This document shows, in pieces, positions 51,656 to 61,089 of a DNA stretch of 64,000 nt; positions within the stretch are counted from its first letter, which is position 1; every line of letters begins with the position of its first letter. Made by a program: the position numbers and the translations under genes. The notes under the pieces are model-generated. The model was not told the origin of the DNA, searched no databases, and saw only the letters and a list, made by a program, of their open reading frames with translations. The stretch comes from Chitinibacter tainanensis DSM 15459. Lineage in GTDB: Bacteria; Pseudomonadota; Gammaproteobacteria; Burkholderiales; Chitinibacteraceae. The stretch spans positions 398,009 through 462,008 of the forward strand of contig NZ_KE386951.1 of assembly GCF_000429785.1 (NCBI RefSeq). Reading direction: 5' to 3'.

Positions 51656-53566
51656 ATGAATCTCGCTCATTACAAGCCGTGTGTGTGCAATCTGTGCGGT
51701 ACCGGCTGTGGCCAGTTTCTGAACACCGATGGGCAGCGGGTATACGGCGTGGCGCCGCTGATCACCCACCCGGTGAGCAAGGGCAAATTGTGCATCCGCG
51801 GCTGGCACGCCAATGAATTACTCAACACCCACGAGCGCATCACCACCCCGCTCATCCGCGAACACGGCGAGCTGCGCCCGGCCAGCTACGACGAAGCCAT
51901 CGCCAAGGTGATGAGCACGCTGCAAACATTCAAGGGTGAAGCGGGCGAGATTGGCGTGCTAGCGTCGGCGCGCTCATCCAACGAAGATGGCTACACGCTG
52001 GCGCGCTTGAGCCGCGAAGTGCTGAAAACCCAGCTGCGCGGCATTGGCGCCGAAGCCGGCCACCGCAAGAGTATGGATTCACTGCGCCACGCCTTTGGCT
52101 ACCCCGGCGCGCATGGCAGCCTCACCGCGATTGATCACGCCGACTATATTCTGGTCGTTGGCACCGACATCACCCGGCAAAACCCGATCATCGGCGGCAA
52201 TATCCATGCCGCCCAGCGGCGCGGCGCGCGGGTGGTCACGCTCTCGAGCTCACGCACGCAGATCGCCAAGCTCTCGACCAAACACTTTCAGGAAAAACCG
52301 GGCACGCTGGGGCTGCTGGTCAATGCGCTGGGCAAATCGCTGATGGCGATCCGCACCGTCAACCATGATCGGCGCGCCAATATCGACAAACTGCCGGGCT
52401 ATAGCGAATACGCGGCGTCGCTGCGCAGTATTTCCTCGGTGGCGCTCGAGCGCGCCAGCGGTATCCGCTACGAAGAAATCGAGGAAGAAGCCAAATACCT
52501 TGAGCACGCCAAATCGGTGGTGATTTTATTTTCCAGCGGCATTTCCGGGCTGGATCGCCCCACCATCGATGCCATTACCAATCTGGCGCTTCTCACCGAC
52601 AGGATGGATCACCCGCATTCAGCGGTGATACCGGTGGCCGGGATTAGCAATCTGCAAGGCAGCTTTGATATGGGTATGTCGGGCGAGCTGGGCAATAGCG
52701 TGTTCAAAGCATTGGCCACCCCCGATTCGGCGATCAAAGCCTTGCTGGTGATTGACCACGACGACGGCATTATCCGCGATAAAGCCCGCATCGCTGCACT
52801 GGATTTCGTGGTGTATGCCTGCGCTTATAAAAATGCCTTTATGGAACTGGCCGACGTGGTGTTTCCGCTACCGGCCTACAACGAAACCGACGGCACCTAC
52901 ACCGCCGCGGATAAACGCGTGCAGATCACGCGCCAGAATGTGGACAACAAACGGGGCATCTTGCCGGGCTGGAACTTATGGCAACGTCTGGCGGCGGCCG
53001 TGGGCCACCACTGGGGGTATCAAGATGCAGCCCATGTTTTTAAAGATGTTGCCAAGCATACCCCTGGTTACGCCGATCTGAGCCATGAGTTATTAGGCAA
53101 AGGCTTTGGCCAGCACTGGAATCCGAAAGGCTTTGCCAGCAGCCGGCAACGGCAATTTAACGCCATCAATATCGAATACTGGGAAGCACCCACCAGCCCG
53201 CAATTTCCGTTCGCACTGATGATCGGCAAGGCGCAGCACTACTGGCATCAGAACAATCTGATGCGCAAAACCATCGTGCCACGCCGCGAATACGACCAGA
53301 CGCTGTGGCTGTATCCGCAGGGCTATATCGAGATTTCGCCCGACGACGCGACCCGCCTGAAAGTGAAGGACAAATGGCTGGTGAATGTGCGCTCCAGCAT
53401 CGGCACCAGCATGAAGATTGCGGTGAAGATTTCGCCCGATGTGCAAAACGGCACCGCCTATATCCCCTACTTCATCAAAAACATGATTTCCGATTTCCTG
53501 CTGCCGTATGAAAACGCCTACGCAGCCGGCGAGGAAAGCGTGATTCCGATCCAGATCCAAGAATGA
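51656..53566 (+). CDS. Molybdopterin-oxidoreductase-fold subunit lacking FDH catalytic residues
   Basis: 636 residues. An N-terminal [4Fe-4S] site C11-x2-C14-x3-C18-x27-C46 is followed by the FdhF/NarB-type core, e.g. 'DYILVVGTDITRQNPIIGG' and 'VVFPLPAYNETDGTYTAAD', and a C-terminal beta-barrel domain. Compared with E. coli FdhF, the Sec/Cys-His pair is replaced by a Cys-free stretch (AGHRKS, 134-139) and the essential Arg by Ala328 ('PVAGISNLQG'). So it resembles a formate dehydrogenase alpha chain but should not oxidise formate; a NuoG-like structural or electron-transfer role is more likely. First gene of the operon; overlaps or abuts the next. Confidence 0.8.
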   Translation: MNLAHYKPCVCNLCGTGCGQFLNTDGQRVYGVAPLITHPVSKGKLCIRGWHANELLNTHERITTPLIREHGELRPASYDEAIAKVMSTLQTFKGEAGEIGVLASARSSNEDGYTLARLSREVLKTQLRGIGAEAGHRKSMDSLRHAFGYPGAHGSLTAIDHADYILVVGTDITRQNPIIGGNIHAAQRRGARVVTLSSSRTQIAKLSTKHFQEKPGTLGLLVNALGKSLMAIRTVNHDRRANIDKLPGYSEYAASLRSISSVALERASGIRYEEIEEEAKYLEHAKSVVILFSSGISGLDRPTIDAITNLALLTDRMDHPHSAVIPVAGISNLQGSFDMGMSGELGNSVFKALATPDSAIKALLVIDHDDGIIRDKARIAALDFVVYACAYKNAFMELADVVFPLPAYNETDGTYTAADKRVQITRQNVDNKRGILPGWNLWQRLAAAVGHHWGYQDAAHVFKDVAKHTPGYADLSHELLGKGFGQHWNPKGFASSRQRQFNAINIEYWEAPTSPQFPFALMIGKAQHYWHQNNLMRKTIVPRREYDQTLWLYPQGYIEISPDDATRLKVKDKWLVNVRSSIGTSMKIAVKISPDVQNGTAYIPYFIKNMISDFLLPYENAYAAGEESVIPIQIQE

Positions 53567-53586
53567 CGAGCGGCAAGGAAACCATC

Positions 53587-54657
53587 ATGTCCATGTACCT
53601 CCTCTCGGCGCACGACATCAGCGCGCTGGTGACTGAGCTGCAAGCCAGTTACGACGTTTACGGCCCGCAGGTGGAGCCGCAAACCAAGCAGGTGTTTTTC
53701 GATCAGCTGGCCTCGGCCGAAGCGCTGGATCTGGCCGCGCCGATTCCCTCCATGCCGGTGAAGGAAATCTTATTCCCGCAGATGGAGCGCATCCTGAAAT
53801 ACAAATACGACGCGCAAAGCCAGAGCGTGGAGCTAAGCAAACAGTATTTCGAGCGGCCCAAAGTGCTGTTTGGCCTGCGCCCCTGTGATCTGTCGGGTAT
53901 TTTGGTGCTGGATCGCTTCTTTCTCGGGCAAGAGTTTGTGGATGATGTTTACCTCACCCATCGACGCCAATGCCTGCTGATCAGTAATACCTGCCTGCAC
54001 CCTTTCCCGCAGTGTTTCTGCGTCTGTACGCATTCGGGCCCCGATGCCGATGAGGGCTTTGATCTGGATTTAACGCAGCTGAAAGACGGCATTTTGGTGC
54101 GGGTAGGCAGCGAAAAAGGTCAGGCTCTGGCCGATGCACACCAGTGGTCGGTGGCCAGCGCCGCCCACGCGGCGGAATTTAAAGCCGTGGTGGAGCGCAG
54201 TATTGATCTCTTTCCCGAGCTCGCCACCGACAACAAAGCCTGGGTGGCCAAGGTGATGAATCGCATCACCACCGGTTTTGTGAAACCGGAAACTTGGGAA
54301 TACATCGGCGATCAGTGTTTTGAATGCGGCGCCTGCTCTTTTGTTTGCCCAACCTGTAGCTGCTTCAACATCGAAGACTCGGCCACCGCCTGTGGTGAGT
54401 GCGAACGACTACGGATGCGTGACTCGTGTTCATTTGAAGGCTACGCCCGTATGGCTGGCGATCATAACCCGCGCCAACCGGTGGAAGACCGCCGTAATAA
54501 GCGTTTTTTCTGCAAGCTGTCTTACCCGCAATCGAAAAAATACCTGCGCCCCGGCTGTGTGGGCTGTGGCCGCTGCCAGTGGGTGTGCCCCGGCGATATT
54601 GGCCTACCCAATGTTGTGCAATACATCCGCCGCGAAATCACCGGAGGGCAAAACTGA
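53587..54657 (+). CDS. Fe-S subunit, sulfhydrogenase beta / AsrA-like
   Basis: 356 residues from ATG 53587 (AAGGAAA upstream). N-terminal globular part with Cys residues 'RPCDLSG', 'NTCLHPFPQCFCVC'. A first ferredoxin-like cluster motif C244-x2-C247-x2-C250-x3-C254 is followed by 'TCSCF', 'ACGEC' and a second motif 'CVGCGRCQWVCPGDIG' near the end. This is the pattern of the HydB/AsrA electron-transfer subunit that pairs with an FAD subunit. It overlaps the next gene by one base (TGATG). Confidence 0.87.
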   Translation: MSMYLLSAHDISALVTELQASYDVYGPQVEPQTKQVFFDQLASAEALDLAAPIPSMPVKEILFPQMERILKYKYDAQSQSVELSKQYFERPKVLFGLRPCDLSGILVLDRFFLGQEFVDDVYLTHRRQCLLISNTCLHPFPQCFCVCTHSGPDADEGFDLDLTQLKDGILVRVGSEKGQALADAHQWSVASAAHAAEFKAVVERSIDLFPELATDNKAWVAKVMNRITTGFVKPETWEYIGDQCFECGACSFVCPTCSCFNIEDSATACGECERLRMRDSCSFEGYARMAGDHNPRQPVEDRRNKRFFCKLSYPQSKKYLRPGCVGCGRCQWVCPGDIGLPNVVQYIRREITGGQN

Positions 54658-55535
54658 TGGCCAATTGTCACGGCAATCACGAGCATGGCAACTGTAAAAC
54701 CACCGGCCTGTGCCCGATTGTGACCTTCCCCGAGGTGGTGAATATCGACGAGATTCGCGATGAAATCCCTGAGGTAAAGACCTTTTACCTGTCTTTTCCG
54801 AATAAAGACGTCGAGCGTGAATTTCGCATCAAATCGGGCCAATTCATTATGTGCACGGTGTTTGGCGCCGGTGAATTTGCCGTGTCGCTGCCGCCCAGCC
54901 CGGAAAACGATCGCTTTCATATTTCGGTGCGCGCCGTCGGCAAGGTGACCAATGCGCTGCACGCGCTCAAACCCGGCGACAAGCTCGGCGTACGCGGGCC
55001 ATTTGGCAATGGCTTTCCGTTTGAAGACATCAAAGGCAAAAACATCATTTACGTGGCGGGCGGCATTGGGCTAATTCCGCTGCGCAGTTCGATCGTGCAT
55101 GCGCTGCAACACCGCGAAGATTTCGGCCGCATCATCCTCCTGTACGGCGCGCGCAGTAGCCAAGACCTGATGTACCAGCCAGACATCAAGGAATGGCAAC
55201 AGAACGCGGGCTTCGAGACCTTTATCACCATCGATAAACCCGAAGCCGGTTGGAATGGCGAAGTGGGCTATGTGAACCAGCTGATCGAAAAAGCCAAGGT
55301 GCCGGTCGATAACAGCGTGGCCTTTGTCTGCGGCCCGCCAGTGATGTTTAACAGCGTGATTGGCGAATTTTTAAAACGCGGTATGAGCGAAGACGCGATC
55401 ATCTCAACGCTAGAGCGGCAGATGAAATGCGGCATTGGTAAATGCCAGCACTGCGCGGTAGGCCGCACGCTCGTCTGCACCGATGGGCCGGTTTATACCT
55501 ACCGGCAAATCAAAACGCTGGGTGAACAGATATGA
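54657..55535 (+). CDS. FAD/NAD(P)-binding subunit, sulfhydrogenase gamma / AsrB-like
   Basis: 292 residues from ATG 54657. Ferredoxin-reductase type: FAD-binding barrel to about residue 120, NAD(P) domain with 'IIYVAGGIGLIPLRSSI' and 'VAFVCGPPVMFNSVI', then a C-terminal [2Fe-2S] site C-x4-C-x2-C-x8-C in 'MKCGIGKCQHCAVGRTLVC'. Unusual Cys/His-rich N-terminus ('MANCHGNHEHGNCK'). It is the expected NAD(P)H entry point of the complex, working with the preceding Fe-S subunit. Confidence 0.9.
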   Translation: MANCHGNHEHGNCKTTGLCPIVTFPEVVNIDEIRDEIPEVKTFYLSFPNKDVEREFRIKSGQFIMCTVFGAGEFAVSLPPSPENDRFHISVRAVGKVTNALHALKPGDKLGVRGPFGNGFPFEDIKGKNIIYVAGGIGLIPLRSSIVHALQHREDFGRIILLYGARSSQDLMYQPDIKEWQQNAGFETFITIDKPEAGWNGEVGYVNQLIEKAKVPVDNSVAFVCGPPVMFNSVIGEFLKRGMSEDAIISTLERQMKCGIGKCQHCAVGRTLVCTDGPVYTYRQIKTLGEQI

Positions 55536-56020
55536 GCTTTACCCACGATTTGGCCCAAATTTTCAGCCGCCCGACGCAGATTGTGGGCATCGGCAACCCG
55601 CTGCGCAGCGACGATGGCGTGGGCTGCTATATCGCCGACACCTTGGCCCAGCAGTTACCCGCCGGCAGCCCGCATGCGGCGCTCAATGTCGAAGACGTGA
55701 TCGAAAACTACGTGTTTGCGCTGGCCGCGGGCCCGGCCGAGCACATCTTGCTGGTGGATGCGATCAGCGGCAGCGGGCAAACGCCCGGCTCGCTGGTCTT
55801 GGGCAAGCTGCGCGAGCTGGAAACTGGCGGCGGCTATTCCACCCACAAGCTGGCACTTTCGATGGCCGCGCAATTACTCGAACAACAGGGCAAGCAGGTT
55901 TACCTGCTGGGCATCAGCGCCCACAACATCGACTTTGGCTTGCAGATGGAGCCAGCCATACAGGACAGCGCGGCGGCAGTGATTGATCTGCTGTGCCAGC
56001 ACGCTGGAAGGAGCCACTAA
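55532..56020 (+). CDS. Hydrogenase maturation protease (HycI/HyaD family)
   Basis: Cleaves the C-terminal tail of the large subunit after nickel insertion. 162 residues. Family start 'IVGIGNPLRSDDGVGCYIAD' (in parts: GIGNPLRSDDGVG) with the metal-binding Asp/Glu, 'LLVDAISGSG' and 'STHKLALSMAAQLL' (His). ATGA overlap with the previous gene. Its substrate should be the large subunit at 57905, whose tail retains a cleavable extension. Confidence 0.92.
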   Translation: MSFTHDLAQIFSRPTQIVGIGNPLRSDDGVGCYIADTLAQQLPAGSPHAALNVEDVIENYVFALAAGPAEHILLVDAISGSGQTPGSLVLGKLRELETGGGYSTHKLALSMAAQLLEQQGKQVYLLGISAHNIDFGLQMEPAIQDSAAAVIDLLCQHAGRSH

Positions 56021-56021
56021 G

Positions 56022-57890
56022 ATGGACACCACGATCTATCCGCATTTACAAACCGGCCTGGCGATCTTGCTCGGTGCGGGCCTAATTACCCCGCTACTGG
56101 CGAGCAAACGCCAACTGGCAGGCATCGTTAACCTGCTAGCGGTAGTGCTGGCCGGGCTGTTTTTCGCCAGCAGCGCCATCAATGTGCTGAGCGGCCCCGG
56201 CGCGCCGGCCAGCTTTGATCTGCAGCTGGCAGGGCTCACGATCCCGCTGCTGGTGGATGGATTTTCGGCAGTGTTTTTGCTGCTGATCGCGGTGATTGCC
56301 AGCGTGGTGGCGTTGTACTGCATTGGCTATATGCAGATGGCGCATTACCGCCATTACAGCCTGCGCGGCTTTTATTTCTGCTACCCCGTGTTTATCGCCG
56401 GCATGATCGCGCTGGTGACGGTGGATGACTTGAGCACCGGTTTCACCATCGCCTGGCAGCTGATGACGCTGACCTCCTTCTGGCTGATCCGCTTTGATCA
56501 TCACGACCCAGTGATTGTGCGCAGCGCCAATAAATACCTGCTGTTGATGCAGCTGGCGTGGGCGGCGGTGCTAACGGCTGGGCTGCTGGTGCCGGGCTGC
56601 GGCTGGGGTACGCCACTGCATTACATTGCCGAGCAATTGGGTACGCTCGATGTCGGCCTGCGTACCTTGCTGCTGGCACTTGCCTTCCTCGGCTTTGGCA
56701 TGAAGGCCGGTATGTTTCCGCTGGGCCAGCTATGGCTGCCCGATGCGCACTCGGTGGCGCCGTCACCAATCAGCGCACTGCTGTCGGGCGTGATGCTGAA
56801 AACCGGTATCTACGGCCTGATCCGCACCCTGTTCTGGATGACGCCAGAGAGCATGCCCGCGCACGAGCTACAGTACTGGGGGATGGCGGTGGCGGTGATT
56901 GGGGTGGTCACGCTGTTTATCGGTACCTCGCAATCGCTGAAACAAGTCGATGCCAAGCGCCTGAATGCGTATAGCTCCATCGGCCAGATCGGCTACATCA
57001 TTCTGGCGATAGGCGCGGCGCGCTATTACCTGGGTCCGAATGCCGCGCTACATGCGCTGGCGCTGCTGGCCATCTTGGGCGCGTTTTTGCATGTACTGAA
57101 TCACGCCATTTTCAAAAGCTTGTTGTTCCTCTGTGTAGGTAGCGTGCAATACACCACCGGCACCAAAGATCTGGACAAACTCGGCGGCCTGTTTGCGCTG
57201 ATGCCCATCACCGCCATCATCGCCGGTATCGCCGCGATTGCCGTTTCGGGCGTGCCAGCCTTTTCGGGCTTTACCAGCAAATGGGCCATCGTGGCCGCCA
57301 CGCTGCTATCCGGCAAAGCGGCAGGCATCTTTGTGATCTTCGGCGTAATTGCGCTCGTCACCAGCGCGATGACGCTTGCCACCTATGTGAAGCTCTACGG
57401 CATGACCTTTACCTCGGTGGGGGTCGAGTGGAACACGGACGGGAACGCCAAGGTGCAGGAAGTGGGCAAGCTAATGCTGGCGCCCAAACTGCTGCTCACC
57501 GCCATTTGTTTGCTGCAGGGTTTGTGCCCATGGCTGTTTGTGGCGCTGTTTGGTCGCGTGCTGGCCACCTCGGAAGGCGTGCTGACCCACACGCTGGCCA
57601 CGCCAGCCCTTCTTGCGACTTTATCTGAGCGCTATGCGGGGGTTGCCGTTAGCAATGCCAGCGGCACCGCGGTAGCGTTTTCACTGCCGCTGGTGATGGT
57701 GGCACTGCTGGTAGTGGCAGGGCTTTTCGCGCGCTGGTTGAAACACGCGGGCGGCGCGCAAACCCGCCAGGCGCCGGTCTGGCTGTGTGGCTACCAAACG
57801 CTCAACAACGCCAACCGCTATCTGAGCAGCCACATTTTTGATGCCTTCAAGAAATTCATGAAGTGGACCGGCGGCAACGTGCGCGCTTGA
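56022..57890 (+). CDS. Proton-pumping-type membrane subunit (HycC/HyfB, NuoL/M-like)
   Basis: 622 residues from ATG 56022 (GGAAGGAG upstream), about 14-16 membrane helices. Antiporter-like core 'LWLPDAHSVAPSPISALLSG' (proton_antipo_M), Lys/Glu residues in helices, 'SSIGQIGYIILAIG', 'HVLNHAIFKSLLFLCVG' and 'ISGVPAFSGF'-type loop ('AVSGVPAFSGFTSK'). It would couple the hydrogenase to ion movement. The only antiporter-like subunit of the operon, as in HycC of FHL-1. Confidence 0.93.
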   Translation: MDTTIYPHLQTGLAILLGAGLITPLLASKRQLAGIVNLLAVVLAGLFFASSAINVLSGPGAPASFDLQLAGLTIPLLVDGFSAVFLLLIAVIASVVALYCIGYMQMAHYRHYSLRGFYFCYPVFIAGMIALVTVDDLSTGFTIAWQLMTLTSFWLIRFDHHDPVIVRSANKYLLLMQLAWAAVLTAGLLVPGCGWGTPLHYIAEQLGTLDVGLRTLLLALAFLGFGMKAGMFPLGQLWLPDAHSVAPSPISALLSGVMLKTGIYGLIRTLFWMTPESMPAHELQYWGMAVAVIGVVTLFIGTSQSLKQVDAKRLNAYSSIGQIGYIILAIGAARYYLGPNAALHALALLAILGAFLHVLNHAIFKSLLFLCVGSVQYTTGTKDLDKLGGLFALMPITAIIAGIAAIAVSGVPAFSGFTSKWAIVAATLLSGKAAGIFVIFGVIALVTSAMTLATYVKLYGMTFTSVGVEWNTDGNAKVQEVGKLMLAPKLLLTAICLLQGLCPWLFVALFGRVLATSEGVLTHTLATPALLATLSERYAGVAVSNASGTAVAFSLPLVMVALLVVAGLFARWLKHAGGAQTRQAPVWLCGYQTLNNANRYLSSHIFDAFKKFMKWTGGNVRA

Positions 57891-57904
57891 TGGGGAGTAT
57901 GCAG

Positions 57905-59599
57905 ATGTCCAAACGAAAAGAACTCGAAGCCAAACTGATCGCCCGCCTGCGCGATGATGTGGTCTGCGTCGAAAAAACCGATCCGCGCACGATTTTTATC
58001 GATGTGAAGCGCGCCGGGATCCGCGAAGCCAGCAAAATCATCACCAATGCCGGCGCACGTTATTTGTGCAGCGTGGGCTACGACAATATCGAACGCGATG
58101 GCACGCTGGGGATGATTCACACCTTTGCGCTGGATGATAGCGATCAGTTTGTTTGCTGTCGCACCAGCGCACCGGAAAACGACGCCATTATCGAATCGAT
58201 CACTCCCGATCTGCCCTCGGCCGGCTGGTCTGAGCGCGAAGTGACCGATCTATTGGGCCTGCGCTTTGCCGGCCACCCCAAACCCAAAAAACTGGTACTG
58301 GCCGATGACTGGCCGGATGGGATTTACCCGCTACGCAAAGATGTGCCACACAATCTGGTGCCCAAGGGCGCCGAAGACGTTGCCTACGAGCTGGATGAAG
58401 CGCCACCGGGCACCAAGATTGTGCCGGTGGGCCCGTTTCACCCCAGCCTGCATGAGCCCGAACACTTTGCCGTGTATGTCGATGGCGAAACCATCAAGGG
58501 CTGTGACTATCGCGGCTTTATGACCCACCGTGGCATCGAAAAGCTCTGCACCACGCAGATTAGCTACAACGAGGTGCCGTTTATCGCCGAGCGCATCTGC
58601 GGCATTTGCGGCTCGGTGCATGCCACGGCATTTTCGCAAGCGGTGGAATCAGCAGCGGGGTTGGTTATCCCGCGCCGGGCCGAGTTTATCCGCACCATGA
58701 TGCTGGAATTCGAGCGCATCCACTCGAATCTCTTGTGGCTGGGTGTGGCTGGCCACCTGATTGGTTTTGATACCGTCTTCATGCAGGCTTGGCGCGTGCG
58801 CGAGCAGATTATGTGGCTGTGCGAGCGCCTCACCGGCAATCGCAAAACCTACGGCATGATTCTGGTGGGCGGCGTGCGCCGCGATATCACGCCGGAGATC
58901 GCCGACGATATCCGCCGGGTGATGAAAACCATCGAAGATGATCTGGCTATCATCCACCGCGCGATTGAAAAAGACACCTCGATCCACAAACGCACCAAGG
59001 GCGTGGGCACCATCACCAAACAGCAAGCGCTGGATTGGAGCCTGGTCGGCCCGGTGGCCCGCGCGCGCGGCGTGGATATCGATGCGCGCCGCGATCACCC
59101 CTACGCCGCCTACGACGAAATGAAATTTGAAGTGCCGGTACTCGATAGCTGCGATGTGTGGGCCACGCTCGTCATCCGCGTGATCGAGACCTTCGAGGCG
59201 ATCAAGATCGTGCGCCAATGCCTCGAAAAAATGCCGGGCGGCGAATTTTTCGTCGAGATGAAAGACAGCATTCCCGCCCAGCGCCATGCCATCACCGTGG
59301 TGGAGGCGCCGCGTGGCGAATCGGTGCATTACGTGATTACCGGTGAGGACAATCGCCCCGAGCGCTGGCGCGTGCGCGCCCCCACCTTCCCCAATCTGCA
59401 AGCCGTGCCGCTGATGCTGCTGGACGAACAATTCGGCGACTTCCCCATCATCATGGGCAGTATCGACCCGTGTTTTTCCTGCACCGACCGCGTGGCGGTG
59501 GTGGATCTGCAAACTGGGCAAGCCAGCTCTATCAGCAAGGCCGAGCTGGATGCGCTGTCGCGCCAGCAACAGGCACGCCATGCCTCACTAAAGGGTTAA
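57905..59599 (+). CDS. [NiFe] hydrogenase large subunit (HycE-like, NuoCD fusion)
   Basis: 564 residues from ATG 57905 (GGGGAG seven bases upstream). Residues 1-165 are a NuoC-like 30-kDa domain ('SEREVTDLLGLRFAGHP', 'LADDWPDGIYPLRKD'). The NuoD-like part has the proximal nickel ligands C232/C235 ('ERICGICGSVHA') and distal C523/C526 ('DPCFSCTDR'). 35 residues follow Arg529, comparable to the tail HycI removes from HycE. All four nickel-binding Cys are present, so this is a hydrogenase and not complex I. Confidence 0.96.
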   Translation: MSKRKELEAKLIARLRDDVVCVEKTDPRTIFIDVKRAGIREASKIITNAGARYLCSVGYDNIERDGTLGMIHTFALDDSDQFVCCRTSAPENDAIIESITPDLPSAGWSEREVTDLLGLRFAGHPKPKKLVLADDWPDGIYPLRKDVPHNLVPKGAEDVAYELDEAPPGTKIVPVGPFHPSLHEPEHFAVYVDGETIKGCDYRGFMTHRGIEKLCTTQISYNEVPFIAERICGICGSVHATAFSQAVESAAGLVIPRRAEFIRTMMLEFERIHSNLLWLGVAGHLIGFDTVFMQAWRVREQIMWLCERLTGNRKTYGMILVGGVRRDITPEIADDIRRVMKTIEDDLAIIHRAIEKDTSIHKRTKGVGTITKQQALDWSLVGPVARARGVDIDARRDHPYAAYDEMKFEVPVLDSCDVWATLVIRVIETFEAIKIVRQCLEKMPGGEFFVEMKDSIPAQRHAITVVEAPRGESVHYVITGEDNRPERWRVRAPTFPNLQAVPLMLLDEQFGDFPIIMGSIDPCFSCTDRVAVVDLQTGQASSISKAELDALSRQQQARHASLKG

Positions 59600-59603
59600 G
59601 ACC

Positions 59604-60530
59604 ATGACCACCGCGACACTCCACCCCATTTGGTCTTATGTGCAGGTATTGCTCAATTTGCTGGTGTTTCTGGCGCTGGCGCCCTTATTCGACGGCATCG
59701 TGCGCCGCGTAACGGCGCGGGTGCAAAGCCGGCAGGGGCCGCCGCTGGTGCAGTCGTTTTACGATGTGCTCAAGCTGTTGGGCAAAGAAAACATCGATTC
59801 GACTGGCATTTTGCCCTTCCGGCTCGCCCCGGTGATCGCCTTTGCCTCCATGCTGTGCGTGATTGCCATCTTGCCGCTGGCCGGGCGCGCCACCGCATTT
59901 ACAGCCTATGCCGATGCGATTTCACTGGTGTATCTGCTCACCCTGGGCGGCGTGGCGGTATTGCTGGGCGCCTTTGCCAGCAAAAACATCTACGCCCTGA
60001 TCGGCGCCAGCCGCGAAATGACCACCATGATCATGGTCGAGCCGATTTTGTTCATGATCTTGCTGTTGGGGGTACTCAAAACCGGCAGCCTTGATCTGTC
60101 TGCCGTGATTTACGGCACGCCGATGGCGGCCTTTGGCCTGCCCGGTATGGTGATGATTGCAGTGAGCCTGTTTGGACTGCAAGCCTTTGTGGCACGCCAG
60201 CCGTTTGATATGGCTGAAGCCGAGCAAGAGCTGTTGGGCGGGCCATTTATCGAATACAGCGGCCCGAACTACGCGCTGTTTAAGTACTACATGATGCTCA
60301 AGCAGATGTTTTACGCCTATCTGCCGATTGCGATGTTTGTGCCGCTCTTGGGAACCGGCTTTTATCTGGCTGATCTGGCGCTGCAACTGGTACTGACGGC
60401 GGTGGTGTTTTTGCTGATCGGGCTGTTATCGGCCACGCACCCGCGCTACCGGATCGATCAGGCGATTCGCTATTTCGGCGTGCTGTTTTTGATTGCGCTG
60501 GCGGCGATTGCTGCGGCCGTCGTGCTTTGA
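59604..60530 (+). CDS. Membrane subunit (HycD/HyfC, NuoH-like)
   Basis: 308 residues, about eight membrane helices, almost exactly the HycD length. Conserved NuoH-type motifs 'RRVTARVQSRQGPPLVQSFY' (in parts: RVQSRQGPPLVQ), 'LLGKENIDS', 'GASREMTTMIMVEP', and 'PFDMAEAEQELLGGPFIEY'. It anchors the hydrophilic hydrogenase domain to the membrane and is part of the proton path. Confidence 0.95.
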   Translation: MTTATLHPIWSYVQVLLNLLVFLALAPLFDGIVRRVTARVQSRQGPPLVQSFYDVLKLLGKENIDSTGILPFRLAPVIAFASMLCVIAILPLAGRATAFTAYADAISLVYLLTLGGVAVLLGAFASKNIYALIGASREMTTMIMVEPILFMILLLGVLKTGSLDLSAVIYGTPMAAFGLPGMVMIAVSLFGLQAFVARQPFDMAEAEQELLGGPFIEYSGPNYALFKYYMMLKQMFYAYLPIAMFVPLLGTGFYLADLALQLVLTAVVFLLIGLLSATHPRYRIDQAIRYFGVLFLIALAAIAAAVVL

Positions 60531-60543
60531 TGGAGAGAACATC

Positions 60544-61086
60544 ATGTGGCTAACCAGCAAAATCAAACAACTGCTGATGGTGATGAAACCGGGCGTGGTC
60601 ACGCTCAACTATCCGCATGAGCGCCCACCGGTGCCGGCCAATCTGCGCGGCCAGCCGGTGTTTGATCACCAAAAATGCATCGGCTGCGGCGGCTGCTCCG
60701 ATCACTGCCCGGCACGCTGTATTTTGGTCCGCGATGTGTGCCAGGAGCTGCGCGTGATGCTGTATGACGGCTCGCGCTGCACTTACTGTGGCCGCTGCGC
60801 CGACATCTGCCCCGAGCAGGCCATCACCATGAGCAACAGCTTCGAGATTGCCTGTGATCAGAAAGAAGACATCACCACGCGGATGGAGCTCTTTATGATG
60901 ACCTGCCAGCGCTGCGGGCGCTGCTATGAGATGGAAAAAACCAATGCCATCGACCGCATCAACCTCAAGGGTTTCCGCTACGACAATCTCGAACAGCGCG
61001 CGCTGATCCGCAAAACCAGCGAAACCTTCGACCCCACGCTGTTGCAGCAGTCCGATCAATACCAGCGCCCGAGCACCAAGGAGTAA
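60544..61086 (+). CDS. Ferredoxin-like subunit (HycF/HyfH, NuoI-like)
   Basis: 180 residues from ATG 60544 (GGAGAG upstream), same length as HycF. Two [4Fe-4S] motifs: 'CIGCGGCSDHCP' and 'CTYCGRCADICP'; a further 'CQRCGRCYEME' pair near residue 125. Electron wire between the input module and the NiFe site. Confidence 0.95.
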   Translation: MWLTSKIKQLLMVMKPGVVTLNYPHERPPVPANLRGQPVFDHQKCIGCGGCSDHCPARCILVRDVCQELRVMLYDGSRCTYCGRCADICPEQAITMSNSFEIACDQKEDITTRMELFMMTCQRCGRCYEMEKTNAIDRINLKGFRYDNLEQRALIRKTSETFDPTLLQQSDQYQRPSTKE

Positions 61087-61089
61087 GCC

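Noticed and set aside
51316-51657. Open frames on both strands in the hydrogenase leader
   Set aside because: No ribosome sites, unlikely composition and overlap with the terminator; treated as chance.
51656-53566. Annotation as a functional formate dehydrogenase
   Set aside because: The Sec/Cys-His and Arg catalytic residues are not present; only the fold is shared.
58649-59581. 310-codon antisense frame opposite the hydrogenase large subunit
   Set aside because: Opposite a clearly conserved enzyme; His-rich composition comes from the complementary codons.
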